This document shows, in pieces, positions 36,145 to 45,043 of a stretch of 64,000 nt of DNA. How positions within the stretch are numbered: position 1 is the first letter of the stretch; the number at the start of each line of letters is the position of its first letter. The notes beneath the pieces were generated by a model. The model had not been told where the DNA came from and made no database searches. It saw only the letters and a list, made by a program, of their open reading frames with translations. The translations under genes and the position numbers were made by a program. Source of the DNA: Xanthobacteraceae bacterium 501b. GTDB taxonomy: Bacteria > Pseudomonadota > Alphaproteobacteria > Rhizobiales > Xanthobacteraceae. Location of the stretch: NCBI GenBank assembly GCA_000378025.1, contig KB899087.1, forward strand, positions 4,858,001 through 4,922,000, given 5' to 3'.

Positions 36145-36165
36145 CGGGCGGCCACTGGCCGCCCG
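36145..36165. terminator. Stem-loop between DUF882 and gapR
   Basis: CGGGCGGCC and GGCCGCCCG form a perfect 9-bp stem with a 3-nt loop, between two converging genes. The T-run is absent, so termination is likely but not certain. Confidence 0.6.
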
Positions 36166-36198
36166 GTCGGTTCGACAGGTTTTGACAGAGGGCCGGGC

Positions 36199-36483
36199 TC
36201 AGCTCTCGCCCAGCATCCCAAGCGCCTGCATGTAAAGGTCGACGATCGCCTCGTGCTCGGCGCGCTGGTCGGCGTCCTGCTTGCGGATCTTCAGGATTTC
36301 CCGCAGCGCCTTGGTGTCGAAGCCGGTGCCCTTGGCTTCGGCGAAGACATCCTTGATGTCGTCGGCAATGGTCTTCTTCTCTTCCTCAAGGCGCTCGATG
36401 CGCTCGATGAAGGATTTCAGCTGCTCCTTGGCGAAGCCGGCGGCGGCGTCGGACAGGGGCTGGTCGTTCGGAATATCGGACAT
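36199..36483 (-). CDS. gapR: GapR (DUF2312) nucleoid-associated protein
   Basis: A 94-residue DUF2312 protein. GapR of Caulobacter is a tetramer that encircles overtwisted DNA ahead of replication forks and stimulates topoisomerases. The helical pattern [21 protein letters not shown] and the conserved [22 protein letters not shown] tail match it well. Basic and acidic residues alternate as expected for its coiled-coil DNA clamp. The ATG is followed by SDIPNDQ, a typical N-terminus. Same strand and 173 bp downstream of the DUF1244 gene. Confidence 0.9.
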   Translation of the reverse strand: MSDIPNDQPLSDAAAGFAKEQLKSFIERIERLEEEKKTIADDIKDVFAEAKGTGFDTKALREILKIRKQDADQRAEHEAIVDLYMQALGMLGES

Positions 36484-36656
36484 GTTGTCTCCGGGGCATC
36501 GGGCAGGGCCCGGCGTCTAGACGGCAATTCGGGCGGCGATAGGGAGCGCAAGCGGGGCGGGCCGTCAAGGCAATGGCGCATCCGTACGTCTATGCGGGGC
36601 CAGCTAGCCCCGCTATCCACTGCCAATCCGGGGAAAAGGGGGCCCCCGGCGCGGGC

Positions 36657-36959
36657 TCAGTGCGGGCCCGGTCCGGGGAAGGCCGCCTTCTGCTCTGGCG
36701 TCGCCTCGCTCTGGTGGCGGGCCTTCCACTCCTCATAGGGCATGCCATAGACCGCTTCGCGGCTCTCATCCTTGGTCAGCGGCACGGCGCGTTCCTTTGC
36801 CGCGTCCAGCAACCAGTTGGACAGGCAGTTGCGGCAGAAGCCGGCCATGTTCATCAGAGCGATGTTCTGCACGTCGGTGCGCGCCTGGAGATGGGCGACG
36901 AGCCGGCGAAAAGCGGCGGCCTCCAGCTCGGTGCGGGTCTTATCGTCGAGATCGGACAT
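36657..36959 (-). CDS. DUF1244 family protein
   Basis: A 100-residue DUF1244 protein, a small helical alphaproteobacterial/gammaproteobacterial family without a confirmed role. The conserved motif NMAGFCRNCLSNWLLDA with two cysteines (CRNC) is near 42-58, and YGMPYEEWK follows at about 77-85; the Cys pair could bind metal. The upstream frame is open to 37028, but ATG 36959 has GGGAGA 6 nt before it and starts where the family starts. Between the N-formylglutamate amidohydrolase-like gene and gapR, same strand. Confidence 0.88.
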   Translation of the reverse strand: MSDLDDKTRTELEAAAFRRLVAHLQARTDVQNIALMNMAGFCRNCLSNWLLDAAKERAVPLTKDESREAVYGMPYEEWKARHQSEATPEQKAAFPGPGPH

Positions 36960-36985
36960 CGAAATCTCCCGGGTAGGTCTGCCGG

Positions 36986-37834
36986 TCAGATGGGGGGTAC
37001 CGGGCCGGTACGCGAGCCATAGACGCACGCTTCGTGCAATTCCGGCCGGGCGAGGATGTCCGGCAGCAGCCCGGCGAGCCGGTCGGCCCAGGCGCGCTGG
37101 CCCTCAACTTCGGCGATCAGGTCCTGGCGGATTTCCAGCAGCGTGTTGGCCAGACCCCTCAGCGTGGCATGGCGGAACAGGCAGTCGCCGCGCAAGGCAC
37201 CGTCATAGGGCTCGTTGTCGCCGACGATGAGGTCGCCCGGCGCCTCCAGCGCGTCAATGAGCTCGCGGGTGAAGCGCGGGTCGCTGTCCCACAGCACGGC
37301 GGCGTGCCAGGGGCGGGCGAGTCCGCGCCAAACCGGCGTAAAACTGTGCAGTGAGAGCAGCACGGGTACTACGCCCTGCGCCAGCGCCGCCTCGATCTCG
37401 GCGTGGATGGCGTCGTGATAGGGGCGGTGAAAAAGCGCCAGCCGGCGCTCAATCTCCACATCATCGACATGGCGGTTTCCGGGGATAACCGCGCCATCCG
37501 ACAGGCGCATCACTAAAGTGGGGTCATCCTCGCCGCGATTGGGGTCGATCAACAGGCGCGAGAAGCGCGAGAGCACGGCGGGGCAGCCAAGACGGTGCGC
37601 CAGCATGCGGGTGACGCCGGCGGCGCCGATATCATAGCCGATATGGCGTTCCAGCTCGGCCTTGGGCAGGCCGAGCGAGCCATAGCCGGGCGGCAGCGCG
37701 TTAGAGGCATGGTCGCACAGCAGGATCAGCCCGGCCTCCAGCGTTCCCGGAATGCGCTCGAAAGCGGGGAACGGCACCGGAGCGTCGGCGACGCTGTCGG
37801 TCGTGGCGGGGTCTTCCATCGAAAGGCGGCGCAT
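36986..37834 (-). CDS. N-formylglutamate amidohydrolase family protein
   Basis: A 282-residue FGase-family hydrolase (PF05013). In the histidine degradation route this family removes the formyl group of N-formylglutamate, but many rhizobial members sit outside hut operons and may act on other N-formyl or N-acyl substrates. The motif LCDHASNALPPGYG near 38-52 and the LSRFSRLLIDPNR core near 88-100 are characteristic, with the late LLSLHSFTPV near 160. Start ATG 37834; an in-frame ATG at 37819 is an alternative. It is the first gene of a three-gene run with DUF1244 and gapR (27 bp and 173 bp gaps). Confidence 0.85.
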   Translation of the reverse strand: MRRLSMEDPATTDSVADAPVPFPAFERIPGTLEAGLILLCDHASNALPPGYGSLGLPKAELERHIGYDIGAAGVTRMLAHRLGCPAVLSRFSRLLIDPNRGEDDPTLVMRLSDGAVIPGNRHVDDVEIERRLALFHRPYHDAIHAEIEAALAQGVVPVLLSLHSFTPVWRGLARPWHAAVLWDSDPRFTRELIDALEAPGDLIVGDNEPYDGALRGDCLFRHATLRGLANTLLEIRQDLIAEVEGQRAWADRLAGLLPDILARPELHEACVYGSRTGPVPPI

Positions 37835-38009
37835 AATTGCCCGTGAGCTGAGGCGAAGTGTTCAAGAGGATATCGACGCGAGCCCTGCCGTGCCATAGGA
37901 ATACGCCCGTTTCGCGTCGCGCGGCCGGGATTCGCGTTCGCGCGCAATAAGCAATCGCCGGGCAATGGACCGGCAGGAAGGGCCCCTTCGGGGGGCGGGC
38001 AGGGTGGTA

Positions 38010-39302
38010 ATGACTGAGGCTTCGGCGCGTGACTTTCTCGATCGCCTGTTTGCCGCCGCTGTTGCGGCCGCGCATCCGTCCACCTGCCTGCCGCCGGCAC
38101 TGCCGCCGCCTCCCGCCCATGGTCGGCTGATTCTGCTCGCCGCCGGCAAGGCCGCCGGTTCGATGCTGGAAGTCGCCGAGCGGCATTATCTCGACGAGAT
38201 GGGCCTCGACCCTGCCCGGCTGGTCGGCATCGGCGTCGCCCGCCATGGCTATGGCCGACCCACCCGCCAGCTGGAGATGGTCGAGGCTGGCCATCCTGTG
38301 CCTGATGCGGCGGGCCTTGCCGGCGCGCAGACGGCGATCGACCTCGCCGCTTCCGCTACGGCCGACGATCTCGTGCTGGTGCTGCTCTCGGGCGGCGCTT
38401 CGGCCAACTGGATCGCCCCGGCCTTTGGCGTCGAACTCGACGACAAGCGGGCGCTGACCCGCGCGCTGCTGCGTTCGGGAGCCAACATCACCGAGATCAA
38501 CACGGTGCGAAAGCACCTCTCGCGCATCAAGGGTGGCCGGCTTGCGGCGTTGGCCCAGCCGGCGCGGGTGGTGACGCTTTCCGTTTCCGACGTGCCGGGC
38601 GACGACCCCGCGGTGATCGGCTCGGGTCCCACCGTGCCGGACCCGACGACGCTGGCCGAGGCGCGCGACGTGCTCGCCCGCTACCGCATCGACCCGCCGC
38701 CCTCCGTCGCGGTGGCGCTGCGCGACCCGGCCAATGAATCGCCCAAGCCCGGCGATGCGGCCTTTGCCGGTTCCCAGTACATCCTCATCTCCCGCCCGGC
38801 CGATTCCTTTGTCGCGGCCGAGAAGATTGCCCGCGAGGCCGGCATCGAGCCGGTGTTGCTCGGCGACAATCTAGAGGGCGAGGCCCGCGAGGTGGCGCAG
38901 GCCCAGGCGGCCAAGGCCAAGGAACTGAAGGCGGCGGGCCGCAAGGCGGTTTTGCTCTCGGGCGGCGAACTCACCGTCACCATGCGCGGACAGGGCCGGG
39001 GCGGCCCGAACCAGGAATATGCGCTGGCGCTGGCGGTAGCGCTCGAAGGGGCGGCGGGCATCTATGCGGTGGCCGGCGATACTGACGGCACCGATGGCGG
39101 CGGCGGCGATGCCTCCGATCCCGCCGGCGCATATGTGATGCCGGACACGCTGGTGCGGGCGAAGGCCTTGGGTCTCGATCCTGCCGCCTTTCTCGCCAAT
39201 AACGATTCAACCAGCTTCTTCGAGTCCCTCGGGGATCTGCTCACACCGGGGCCGACCTGCACAAACGTCAATGATTTCCGAGCTGTTCTCGTCGACGAGT
39301 GA
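38010..39302 (+). CDS. Glycerate 2-kinase (type II, MOFRL family)
   Basis: A 430-residue DUF4147/MOFRL protein, the class II glycerate kinase (GckA/TtuD). It phosphorylates D-glycerate to 2-phosphoglycerate, linking C2 metabolism (glycolate, glyoxylate, serine cycle) with glycolysis. The N-terminal domain contains LSGGASANWIAP near 115 and KHLSRIKGGRLA near 157; the MOFRL domain near 330-420 contains SGGELTVTMRGQGRGGPNQEYAL and the acidic GDTDGTDGG motif. ATG 38010 follows AGGGTGG. The last 32 bp overlap the next gene's start on the same strand, suggesting cotranscription. Confidence 0.9.
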   Translation: MTEASARDFLDRLFAAAVAAAHPSTCLPPALPPPPAHGRLILLAAGKAAGSMLEVAERHYLDEMGLDPARLVGIGVARHGYGRPTRQLEMVEAGHPVPDAAGLAGAQTAIDLAASATADDLVLVLLSGGASANWIAPAFGVELDDKRALTRALLRSGANITEINTVRKHLSRIKGGRLAALAQPARVVTLSVSDVPGDDPAVIGSGPTVPDPTTLAEARDVLARYRIDPPPSVAVALRDPANESPKPGDAAFAGSQYILISRPADSFVAAEKIAREAGIEPVLLGDNLEGEAREVAQAQAAKAKELKAAGRKAVLLSGGELTVTMRGQGRGGPNQEYALALAVALEGAAGIYAVAGDTDGTDGGGGDASDPAGAYVMPDTLVRAKALGLDPAAFLANNDSTSFFESLGDLLTPGPTCTNVNDFRAVLVDE

Positions 39303-39858
39303 CACTGTCTCCAGAGGCGTCGCCTCTGGCGCGACCCGTCGGAGCGGTGCGCTGCGGCGCGCCTTTGCCCGCGTCCTGCTTCCGGCCGTGCTGGCGGTGC
39401 CGGTGCTTGCCGGCCTGATGCCGCAGCCGGCAGCGGCGGATTTCCGCCTGTGCAACCGTTCCAGCAGCCGGGTCGGCATCGCGCTCGGCTACAAGGACGG
39501 CAATGCCTGGTCCACAGAGGGCTGGTGGAACATCGGCGCCAATAGCTGCGAGACGCTGCTGCGCGGCGATCTGGTGGCGAGGTTCTATTACGTCTACGCC
39601 ATCGACTACGATCTCGGCGGGGAATGGTCCGGCAAGGCCTTCATGTGCACCCGCGAGAAGGAGTTCACCATTCGCGGCATCCAGGACTGCCTGGCGCGGG
39701 GCTTCGACCGCACCGGCTTCTTCGAGGTCGACACGCACGAGCAGAAGAGCTGGACCGTTCAACTGACCGAAAGCAAGACCTCCCAGGCCGAGGCCGGCAG
39801 GGGCCTGCCGGCCGGCGGGCTCTCCCCCTTGCCGCCCATGCCGCCGCCGCGGCCTTGA
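39271..39858 (+). CDS. DUF1036 family secreted protein
   Basis: A 195-residue DUF1036 protein. The N-terminus has Arg-rich residues then a hydrophobic segment (LLPAVLAVPVLAGLM) and an Ala-rich cleavage zone around residue 55-58 (PAAA-DF), consistent with secretion. The mature part begins FRLCNRSSSRVGIALGYKDG and shows the family's conserved Trp/Cys pattern (WWNIGANSCETLL, YVYAID). The Pro-rich tail ends in PPMPPPRP. DUF1036 has no proven role; it occurs in many Rhizobiales. It starts 32 bp inside the glycerate kinase gene, in another frame. Confidence 0.82.
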   Translation: MISELFSSTSDTVSRGVASGATRRSGALRRAFARVLLPAVLAVPVLAGLMPQPAAADFRLCNRSSSRVGIALGYKDGNAWSTEGWWNIGANSCETLLRGDLVARFYYVYAIDYDLGGEWSGKAFMCTREKEFTIRGIQDCLARGFDRTGFFEVDTHEQKSWTVQLTESKTSQAEAGRGLPAGGLSPLPPMPPPRP

Positions 39859-39911
39859 GTGCGGCCGCGCGACGGCGTCCTCAGCCCTCTCATGCCCATG
39901 CCAACGGAAAA

Positions 39912-39932
39912 CCCCGGAGCGAGGCTCCGGGG
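39912..39932 (-). terminator. Terminator of the degP transcript
   Basis: CCCCGGAGC (39912-39920) and GCTCCGGGG (39924-39932) form a perfect 9-bp stem with a 3-nt loop. On the minus strand it is followed directly by TTTT, so it fits termination of the degP transcript; it may also stop the DUF1036 transcript from the other side. Confidence 0.85.
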
Positions 39933-39994
39933 CGCCGGCGTCGTAGCGCTGTCAGTTGACGTCCCTGGCCACTGGCCGGATCACGCGTCGTTGT

Positions 39995-41578
39995 TCACTC
40001 GATCGGCAGAGCGGTGAAACGGATCTGCCCCTCGGGATCGGCCACCATCAGCAGCGCCGAGCGGCGGCCCTCCTTCTTGAGTGCCGCCAGGCGGTTTTCC
40101 ACATCGCCGGGCGTCAGGGTAGCTTCCTGATTGACCTCGACGATGAGATTGCCAGCCACGATGCCACGCTCGGCGGCGACAGAGCCGGGCTCGACCGCCA
40201 TCACCACCACGCCCTTGAGCTCTTCCTTGATCTTGAAGCGGGTACGCAGCTCCGGAGTCATCTCGGCCATTTCGACGCCCATGAGCTTGCGCGTCGTCAC
40301 CGGCGGCGGCGTATCCGGCTTCTGTTCCGGCGTCTCGGCGGCGCTGGGCGAGGCCGTGCCCTCGTCAAGCCGGCCGACCACCAGTTTCAGCGTCTCCTGC
40401 TGGCCCTTGCGGACGACGACGACCTCCACCTCCTTGTCGACCGGGGTGTCGGCGACGATGATCGGCAAAGCGCGCATGTCGCGGACCTCCTTGCCGTCAA
40501 AGCTGACGACGACATCGCCGGCCTTCAGGCCGCCCTTGGCGGCGGGGCCATCCTCGTTCACCGAGCCGATCAGCGCGCCCCGCGCGCGATCGAGCGAGAG
40601 GCTTTCAGCAATCTCCGGCGTGACCTGCTGGATGCGGACCCCGATCCAGCCGCGCCGCGTCTCGCCGAACTCCTTGAGCTGGGCGATGATCGGGATGGCG
40701 GTGTTGGAGGGCACGGCGAAGCCGATGCCGATGGAGCCGCCGGAGGGCGAGATGATGGCAGTATTGATGCCGACTACGTCGCCTTCCATGTTGAAGAGCG
40801 GGCCGCCGGAATTGCCGCGGTTGATGGCCGCGTCGGTCTGCAGGAAATTGTCGTAGGGGCCGGAATTGATGTCGCGGTTGCGGGCGGAGATGACGCCCAC
40901 GGTGAGCGTGCCGCCAAGGCCGAACGGGTTGCCGATGGCCATCACCCAGTCGCCCACGCGCAGAATGTCTGAATTGCCGAACTTCACCGCCTTGAGCGGC
41001 TTGTCGGGCTCGGGCGTCACCTTGAGCAGGGCAATATCGATCTTGGTATCGCGGCCGACGATCTCCGCCTTCAGCTTCGAGCCGTCGGCGAAATTGGCAT
41101 AGACCTCGTCGGCGTCGGCGATGACGTGATTATTGGTGACAATAAAGCCGCTCGCGTCGATGACGAAGCCCGAGCCCAGCGAGGAGACGCGACGCGGCGC
41201 CTGGTCCTCGCCCTGCTGCTGGCGGCGCTTGAAGAACTCCTCGAAGAACTCCTCGAAAGGCGAGCCCGGCGGCAGTTCCGGCGTCGGCACACTGCGCGAG
41301 GGGGCGACGGTTTGCGAGGTGGAAATATTGACCACCGCATCCATGATCAGGGCAGCGGTGTCGGCCACCGTGTCGGGGCCTTTAGCGGCAGCGGCGTGGG
41401 CCACAAGCGGCATCAAAGCCAGCGGTGCGGCAAGGCTGAGGGCCATCAGAGCAGCGGCAAGCCGGCGCGCGAAGCGTTGCGCCGTGCGGGGCATCTGGGG
41501 GGAGGAGGGGGCCCGTTCCAGAGCAGCAAGCGCGACGGTTGAACGCTTAAGGCCGGGGCCTTCAAGGCAGTTGATCAT
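39995..41578 (-). CDS. degP: Periplasmic serine protease/chaperone DegP-like (Do family)
   Basis: A 527-residue Do-type HtrA protease that degrades or refolds misfolded periplasmic proteins. A signal segment (about 38-63, ending AHAAAA) precedes the trypsin-like domain with catalytic His151 (VTNNHVIAD), Asp181 (TKIDIALLKV) and Ser257 (NRGNSGGPL). Two PDZ domains follow (about 305-400 and 425-520). The loop region contains an acidic/Phe-rich stretch SPFEEFFEEFFKRR typical of rhizobial DegP. ATG 41578 is preceded by AAGGAGG 4 nt upstream; a frame extension to 41674 is rejected. It ends the hflK-hflC-DUF2065-degP run. Confidence 0.95.
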   Translation of the reverse strand: MINCLEGPGLKRSTVALAALERAPSSPQMPRTAQRFARRLAAALMALSLAAPLALMPLVAHAAAAKGPDTVADTAALIMDAVVNISTSQTVAPSRSVPTPELPPGSPFEEFFEEFFKRRQQQGEDQAPRRVSSLGSGFVIDASGFIVTNNHVIADADEVYANFADGSKLKAEIVGRDTKIDIALLKVTPEPDKPLKAVKFGNSDILRVGDWVMAIGNPFGLGGTLTVGVISARNRDINSGPYDNFLQTDAAINRGNSGGPLFNMEGDVVGINTAIISPSGGSIGIGFAVPSNTAIPIIAQLKEFGETRRGWIGVRIQQVTPEIAESLSLDRARGALIGSVNEDGPAAKGGLKAGDVVVSFDGKEVRDMRALPIIVADTPVDKEVEVVVVRKGQQETLKLVVGRLDEGTASPSAAETPEQKPDTPPPVTTRKLMGVEMAEMTPELRTRFKIKEELKGVVVMAVEPGSVAAERGIVAGNLIVEVNQEATLTPGDVENRLAALKKEGRRSALLMVADPEGQIRFTALPIE

Positions 41579-41713
41579 GAAGCCTCCTTGACGCCGCCAC
41601 GCGGATCCGGGCGGAACGGCCCGAAAGACACGGGTCGTTGCTTCAGACGCTACCCGTCGCAAGATGCGATGCAAGCCAAAAGAGCGCGAGGCGGGGCACG
41701 TGGCCCCGCCTCT

Positions 41714-41899
41714 TTAGCCTCGGATCAGCCAGACAATGGCAAGGCCCAGAATGGCGCCGACAATACCGGCCACCCGCAGCGGCGAATCGGTCAACTGCGT
41801 GATCGCATCGGCGGAGCGGCGTACCGCCGCCGGAGCGGCGGCAAGCACCAAGCCTTCGATAACCAGCACGAGGCCGAGCGCGACGATGAGATCATACAT
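41714..41899 (-). CDS. DUF2065 small membrane protein
   Basis: A 61-residue DUF2065 protein with two predicted transmembrane segments (about 3-25 and 42-58) and a short charged loop (VRRSADAIT). DUF2065 genes habitually sit next to hflC in alphaproteobacteria and in gammaproteobacteria (yjeT), which fits here: it starts 12 bp after the hflC stop. Its role is unknown; it could be a small partner of the HflKC complex. Same-strand degP follows 135 bp on. Confidence 0.88.
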   Translation of the reverse strand: MYDLIVALGLVLVIEGLVLAAAPAAVRRSADAITQLTDSPLRVAGIVGAILGLAIVWLIRG

Positions 41900-41911
41900 C
41901 GTCGCGCCGCT

Positions 41912-42847
41912 TTAGTTAGCGGGCGCGAGCGGCGCGGACGAGGTCGCCGGCGCAGCGGCCGCGCCGGCGGGCGTGGCCGGGCGAGCCGCCGGATTGCCGA
42001 AGAAGCGGAAGAACTCCGAATCCGGCGCCAGCAACATGCGTGTGTCCGAGCCCTTCAGCGACGCCTCATAGGCCTGCATCGACCGATAGAAGTCGAAGAA
42101 GCCGCGGTCCTGATTATAGGCCTGCGCGAAGATCTCATTGCGCTGGGCCTCGCCTTCGCCGCGCAGCTGGTCGGCGGTGGCATTGGCTTCGGCGACAATG
42201 ATCGTCGAGTCGCGGTCGGAGCGGGAGCGGATGGTCTGGGCCGCTTCGGCGCCCTGTGCACGGATCTCGGAGGCTTCCCGCTGACGCTCGGTCTGCATGC
42301 GCTGGAACACCGCCTGGCTGTTGGCTTCGGGCAGGTCTGCGCGACGGATGCGGACATCGATGACATCGATGCCGAAGCCGGCCGCTTCACGATTCACCTG
42401 GTCGCGAATGCGCGCCATCAGCGCCTCGCGCTGGTCACGCACCACTTCGATGAAGGTCGATTCGCCGAGCACGCGGCGCAGCGACGAGTTCAGGATGGTG
42501 GCGAGGCGCGAGTTGGCCGCGTCAATGGTGCCGACCGACTGGTAGAACCGCAGCGGATTGACGATGCGGTAGCGCGCGAAGGCGTCAACGACGAGACGCT
42601 TCTGGTCGGCGGCGATCACCTCCTGCGAGGGATTTTCGAGGTCCAGAATGCGCTTGTCGACGAAGATCACGCTGTCGATCAGCGGGATCTTGGCGTGCAG
42701 GCCCGGTTCCTCGATGACCCGGATGGGCTCGCCGAGGCGCAGCACCAGCGCCTGCTGGGTCTGGTAGACGCTGAAAAGGGCCGAGAACAGGCCGATGAGG
42801 ACAACGGCGACAAGGATCGCCAGAACGAGACCGAGGCTGTTCCTCAT
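41912..42847 (-). CDS. hflC: HflC, SPFH-domain regulator of FtsH
   Basis: A 311-residue band-7/SPFH protein that pairs with HflK to form a cage around the FtsH membrane protease. One N-terminal transmembrane helix (about 5-25, LGLVLAILVAVVLIGLFSALF) is followed by the SPFH domain and a coiled-coil-rich segment with heptads (RMQTERQREASEIRAQGAEAAQ). The C-terminus is Pro/Ala-rich. Its start overlaps the hflK stop (ATGA), showing translational coupling and stoichiometric expression with HflK. Confidence 0.96.
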   Translation of the reverse strand: MRNSLGLVLAILVAVVLIGLFSALFSVYQTQQALVLRLGEPIRVIEEPGLHAKIPLIDSVIFVDKRILDLENPSQEVIAADQKRLVVDAFARYRIVNPLRFYQSVGTIDAANSRLATILNSSLRRVLGESTFIEVVRDQREALMARIRDQVNREAAGFGIDVIDVRIRRADLPEANSQAVFQRMQTERQREASEIRAQGAEAAQTIRSRSDRDSTIIVAEANATADQLRGEGEAQRNEIFAQAYNQDRGFFDFYRSMQAYEASLKGSDTRMLLAPDSEFFRFFGNPAARPATPAGAAAAPATSSAPLAPAN

Positions 42848-43998
42848 TTCGCGGCTCCCTGAGCGGCCGCCGGAGCGGTGGTGCTGCCCGTGAGCGGAGC
42901 AAGGGGCAGATAGGGGACGACGCCGGAGGAGCCGCCTGCCGCAGGATCGATGATCACCTTGTCCATTCCGCCGAACACGCGTTCCATTGTTTCGAGATAG
43001 AGGCGCTGGCGCGTGACTTCCGGCGCCTTCTGGTACTCTCCCAGAACGCTGAGGAAGCGCGCCGCCTGGCCTCTCGCCTCGATGATCGCCCGTTCCTTGT
43101 AGCCCTCGGCACCCTGGGTGATGCGCGCGGCGTCACCTCGGGCTTCGGGCACCACGCGGTTGGCGTAGGCCTGGGCCTCGTTCTGCAGACGCTCGGCGTC
43201 CGCACGCGCCGCCTGGACGTCGCGGAAGGAATCGATCACCTGCGAGGGCGGATCCACCTTCTGCAACTGGACCTGGGTGACGAGAACGCCGGCCTTGTAG
43301 CCGTCGAGCGTGCGCTGCATGAGCTCCTGCACCGCCGTTTCAATGTTCTGGCGGGCGCCGGTGAGGATCGGCTGAATGTTCGTGCGGCCGACCACCTCGC
43401 GCATGGCGCTTTCGGCCACGGCCTTGATGGTGCCTTCCGGGTTCTGGACGTTGAACAGGAAGTTGGCGGCGCCGACATCCTCTGTCGAACCGGCTGCTGC
43501 GGGCTTCACCATCCAGAAGACGGCGAAATCCACGTCGACGATGTTCTCGTCGCCGGTCAGCATCAGGCTCTCTTCCGCCACATCACGCATGGCGGTGCCG
43601 CGGCGCGGATCGTCGCCGGTGCGGATGCCGATATCGATGCGGTTGACGCGCGTGACCTGCGGGGTCAGCACGGTCTCGATGGGATAGGGGAGATGGTAGT
43701 TCAGGCCGGGATTCGTGGTCCCGACGAATTTCCCGAAGCGCAGCACCACGCCCTGCTCGTCGGGCTCGACCCGATAGAAGCCGGAGAGCAGCCAGACGAC
43801 GATGGCCAGAGCCACCACCACCACGATGCCCTTGCCGGTGCCGAAGCCGCCCGGTATCGCCGTCCGCAGCTTCTCCTGACCACGACGGATCAGATCTTCA
43901 AGGTCAGGAGAATTCGGTCCCGACGATTGCGGACCAGTGCCCCAGGGGCCGCGCGGACCACCGCCCCACGGCCCGCCGCTCTGGTTCTTCCATGACAT
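42844..43998 (-). CDS. hflK: HflK, SPFH-domain regulator of FtsH
   Basis: A 384-residue HflK. The N-terminus is Gly/Pro/Trp-rich and disordered (SWKNQSGGPWGGGPRGPWG), then an inner-membrane helix (about 63-85), the SPFH domain (FYRVEPDEQGVVLRFGK onward) and a long coiled coil with many Ala/Gln/Glu. It forms the partner chain of HflC in the HflKC-FtsH complex. The ATG at 43998 is chosen because the N-terminal motif is conserved; the frame is open to 44043. It is the first gene of the hflK-hflC-DUF2065-degP series. Confidence 0.96.
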   Translation of the reverse strand: MSWKNQSGGPWGGGPRGPWGTGPQSSGPNSPDLEDLIRRGQEKLRTAIPGGFGTGKGIVVVVALAIVVWLLSGFYRVEPDEQGVVLRFGKFVGTTNPGLNYHLPYPIETVLTPQVTRVNRIDIGIRTGDDPRRGTAMRDVAEESLMLTGDENIVDVDFAVFWMVKPAAAGSTEDVGAANFLFNVQNPEGTIKAVAESAMREVVGRTNIQPILTGARQNIETAVQELMQRTLDGYKAGVLVTQVQLQKVDPPSQVIDSFRDVQAARADAERLQNEAQAYANRVVPEARGDAARITQGAEGYKERAIIEARGQAARFLSVLGEYQKAPEVTRQRLYLETMERVFGGMDKVIIDPAAGGSSGVVPYLPLAPLTGSTTAPAAAQGAAK

Positions 43999-44178
43999 TC
44001 CGCGCCCACTCCGTTTGCGCGCCCGGCTTGTCCGGGCTCGCAAGCGCAGAACCGGCAGACGCCACCGTGCAAGAAAACCCGCGCCTCGCCGTCCGAACGA
44101 CGTGACGAGGCGGTTATAGGTGACGAGGCATCAGGTTACAACGCGCCGCCACCTCCCGATATGGGATCTGTTCCGGGT

Positions 44179-44457
44179 TTACGCAACGGTAGAGCGCAGG
44201 GATCCATTACGCTCGGCGTGTTCCACTGCCTCGCGGCTGGGAGCTGGGCTGCGATAATGCGCCAGGACATAGAGCCGGATCGCCGACGACAGGTTGCCCT
44301 GATTGCGTCCGGAATCGATCGAGGCGACGATTTCCGACAAGGTGCTGCGCCGATTGGCGGCAATCTCCTTGAGGGCGTCCCAGAACTGATCTTCCAGACT
44401 TACGCTGGTCTTGTGCCCGGCAATCACGATTGACCGCTTAACCACGGGGCTCTTCAT
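44179..44457 (-). CDS. Ribbon-helix-helix domain protein (RHH_4)
   Basis: A 92-residue RHH_4-type protein. The strand VVKRSIVIAGHKTSVSLEDQFWDALKEIA followed by helix-turn (STLSEIVASID) is the ribbon-helix-helix pattern, so it may bind DNA as a dimer. Its start overlaps the stop of the DUF4169 gene by 4 bp, a conserved pair in Rhizobiales usually beside fumC, as here. Its target is unknown. Autoregulation is possible. Confidence 0.8.
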   Translation of the reverse strand: MKSPVVKRSIVIAGHKTSVSLEDQFWDALKEIAANRRSTLSEIVASIDSGRNQGNLSSAIRLYVLAHYRSPAPSREAVEHAERNGSLRSTVA

Positions 44458-44642
44458 GTCTCGTCCTCTCGTATGCGCCTATGCCCTTCAAGCATTTTTT
44501 CCTGCTTTCGTTCCTCGGCCGCCGCCAACTCGCGCTGATACTTTGAACGGCCAAACTCCAAACGCCGGGCGGCGGCGGTTTGTTCCGCCTGCTCGCGGGC
44601 GATCCGCTTGCGATGGCGGTTGAGATTTACGATGTCGCCCAC
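44454..44642 (-). CDS. DUF4169 family small basic protein
   Basis: A 62-residue, highly charged helical DUF4169 protein (NLNRHRKRIAREQAEQTAAARRLEFGRSKYQRELAAAE). Arg/Lys/Glu make up a large share and a continuous helix is likely. Function unknown. It is cotranscribed with the RHH protein (ATGA overlap) and lies divergent from fumC; this small pair is frequently found beside fumC in Rhizobiales, but the reason is unknown. Confidence 0.8.
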   Translation of the reverse strand: MGDIVNLNRHRKRIAREQAEQTAAARRLEFGRSKYQRELAAAEERKQEKMLEGHRRIREDET

Positions 44643-45043
44643 GGGCGCCTGCCTCCAAGGATCGGGGACGCAGAATCTGCGCGTCGGCCTTTATTACTTC
44701 TCTCATAATATCGGCGAAAATGGCTCTTTCCAAGAATTTGCAGGCATGTGGTACGCGGCGGCCGTCGCCGGTGGCGCTTGGTTAAAGCGTTGTGGGTAGC
44801 CGGCTGCTGGGTGCTTTCCGAAGGGGTGGGGTATTTGGATACGCTATAAATGTGCGTGTCGCTGGCCTTGAAGGGGGTAGTCGTCACGCATTTGTGATCG
44901 ATATCGCCGGAACGTTGCGGGAGGCTGGCGCCGGTTCTTCGTCGCATTTCGTCCCTCGGCGTCGCGTGCTAAACCGCCGCGAGGATCGAGGCCCCTCTGA
45001 TTGGGCCATCTTGACGCACCCGACCTCCGAAAGGCTTTGACCG
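44643..45043. other. DUF4169-fumC divergent intergenic region
   Basis: Around 400 bp with no convincing gene. It has less GC than the surrounding genes, especially at 44690-44735, and must hold the divergent promoters of fumC and of the DUF4169-RHH pair. A short inverted repeat CGCTT-N5-AAGCG occurs near 44776-44790. No RNA family was recognised. Confidence 0.4.

Noticed and set aside
41613..41639. GGAAC-N18-CGTT on the plus strand between degP and DUF2065
   Set aside because: Spacer is too long for an EcfG promoter and the strand points away from both genes.
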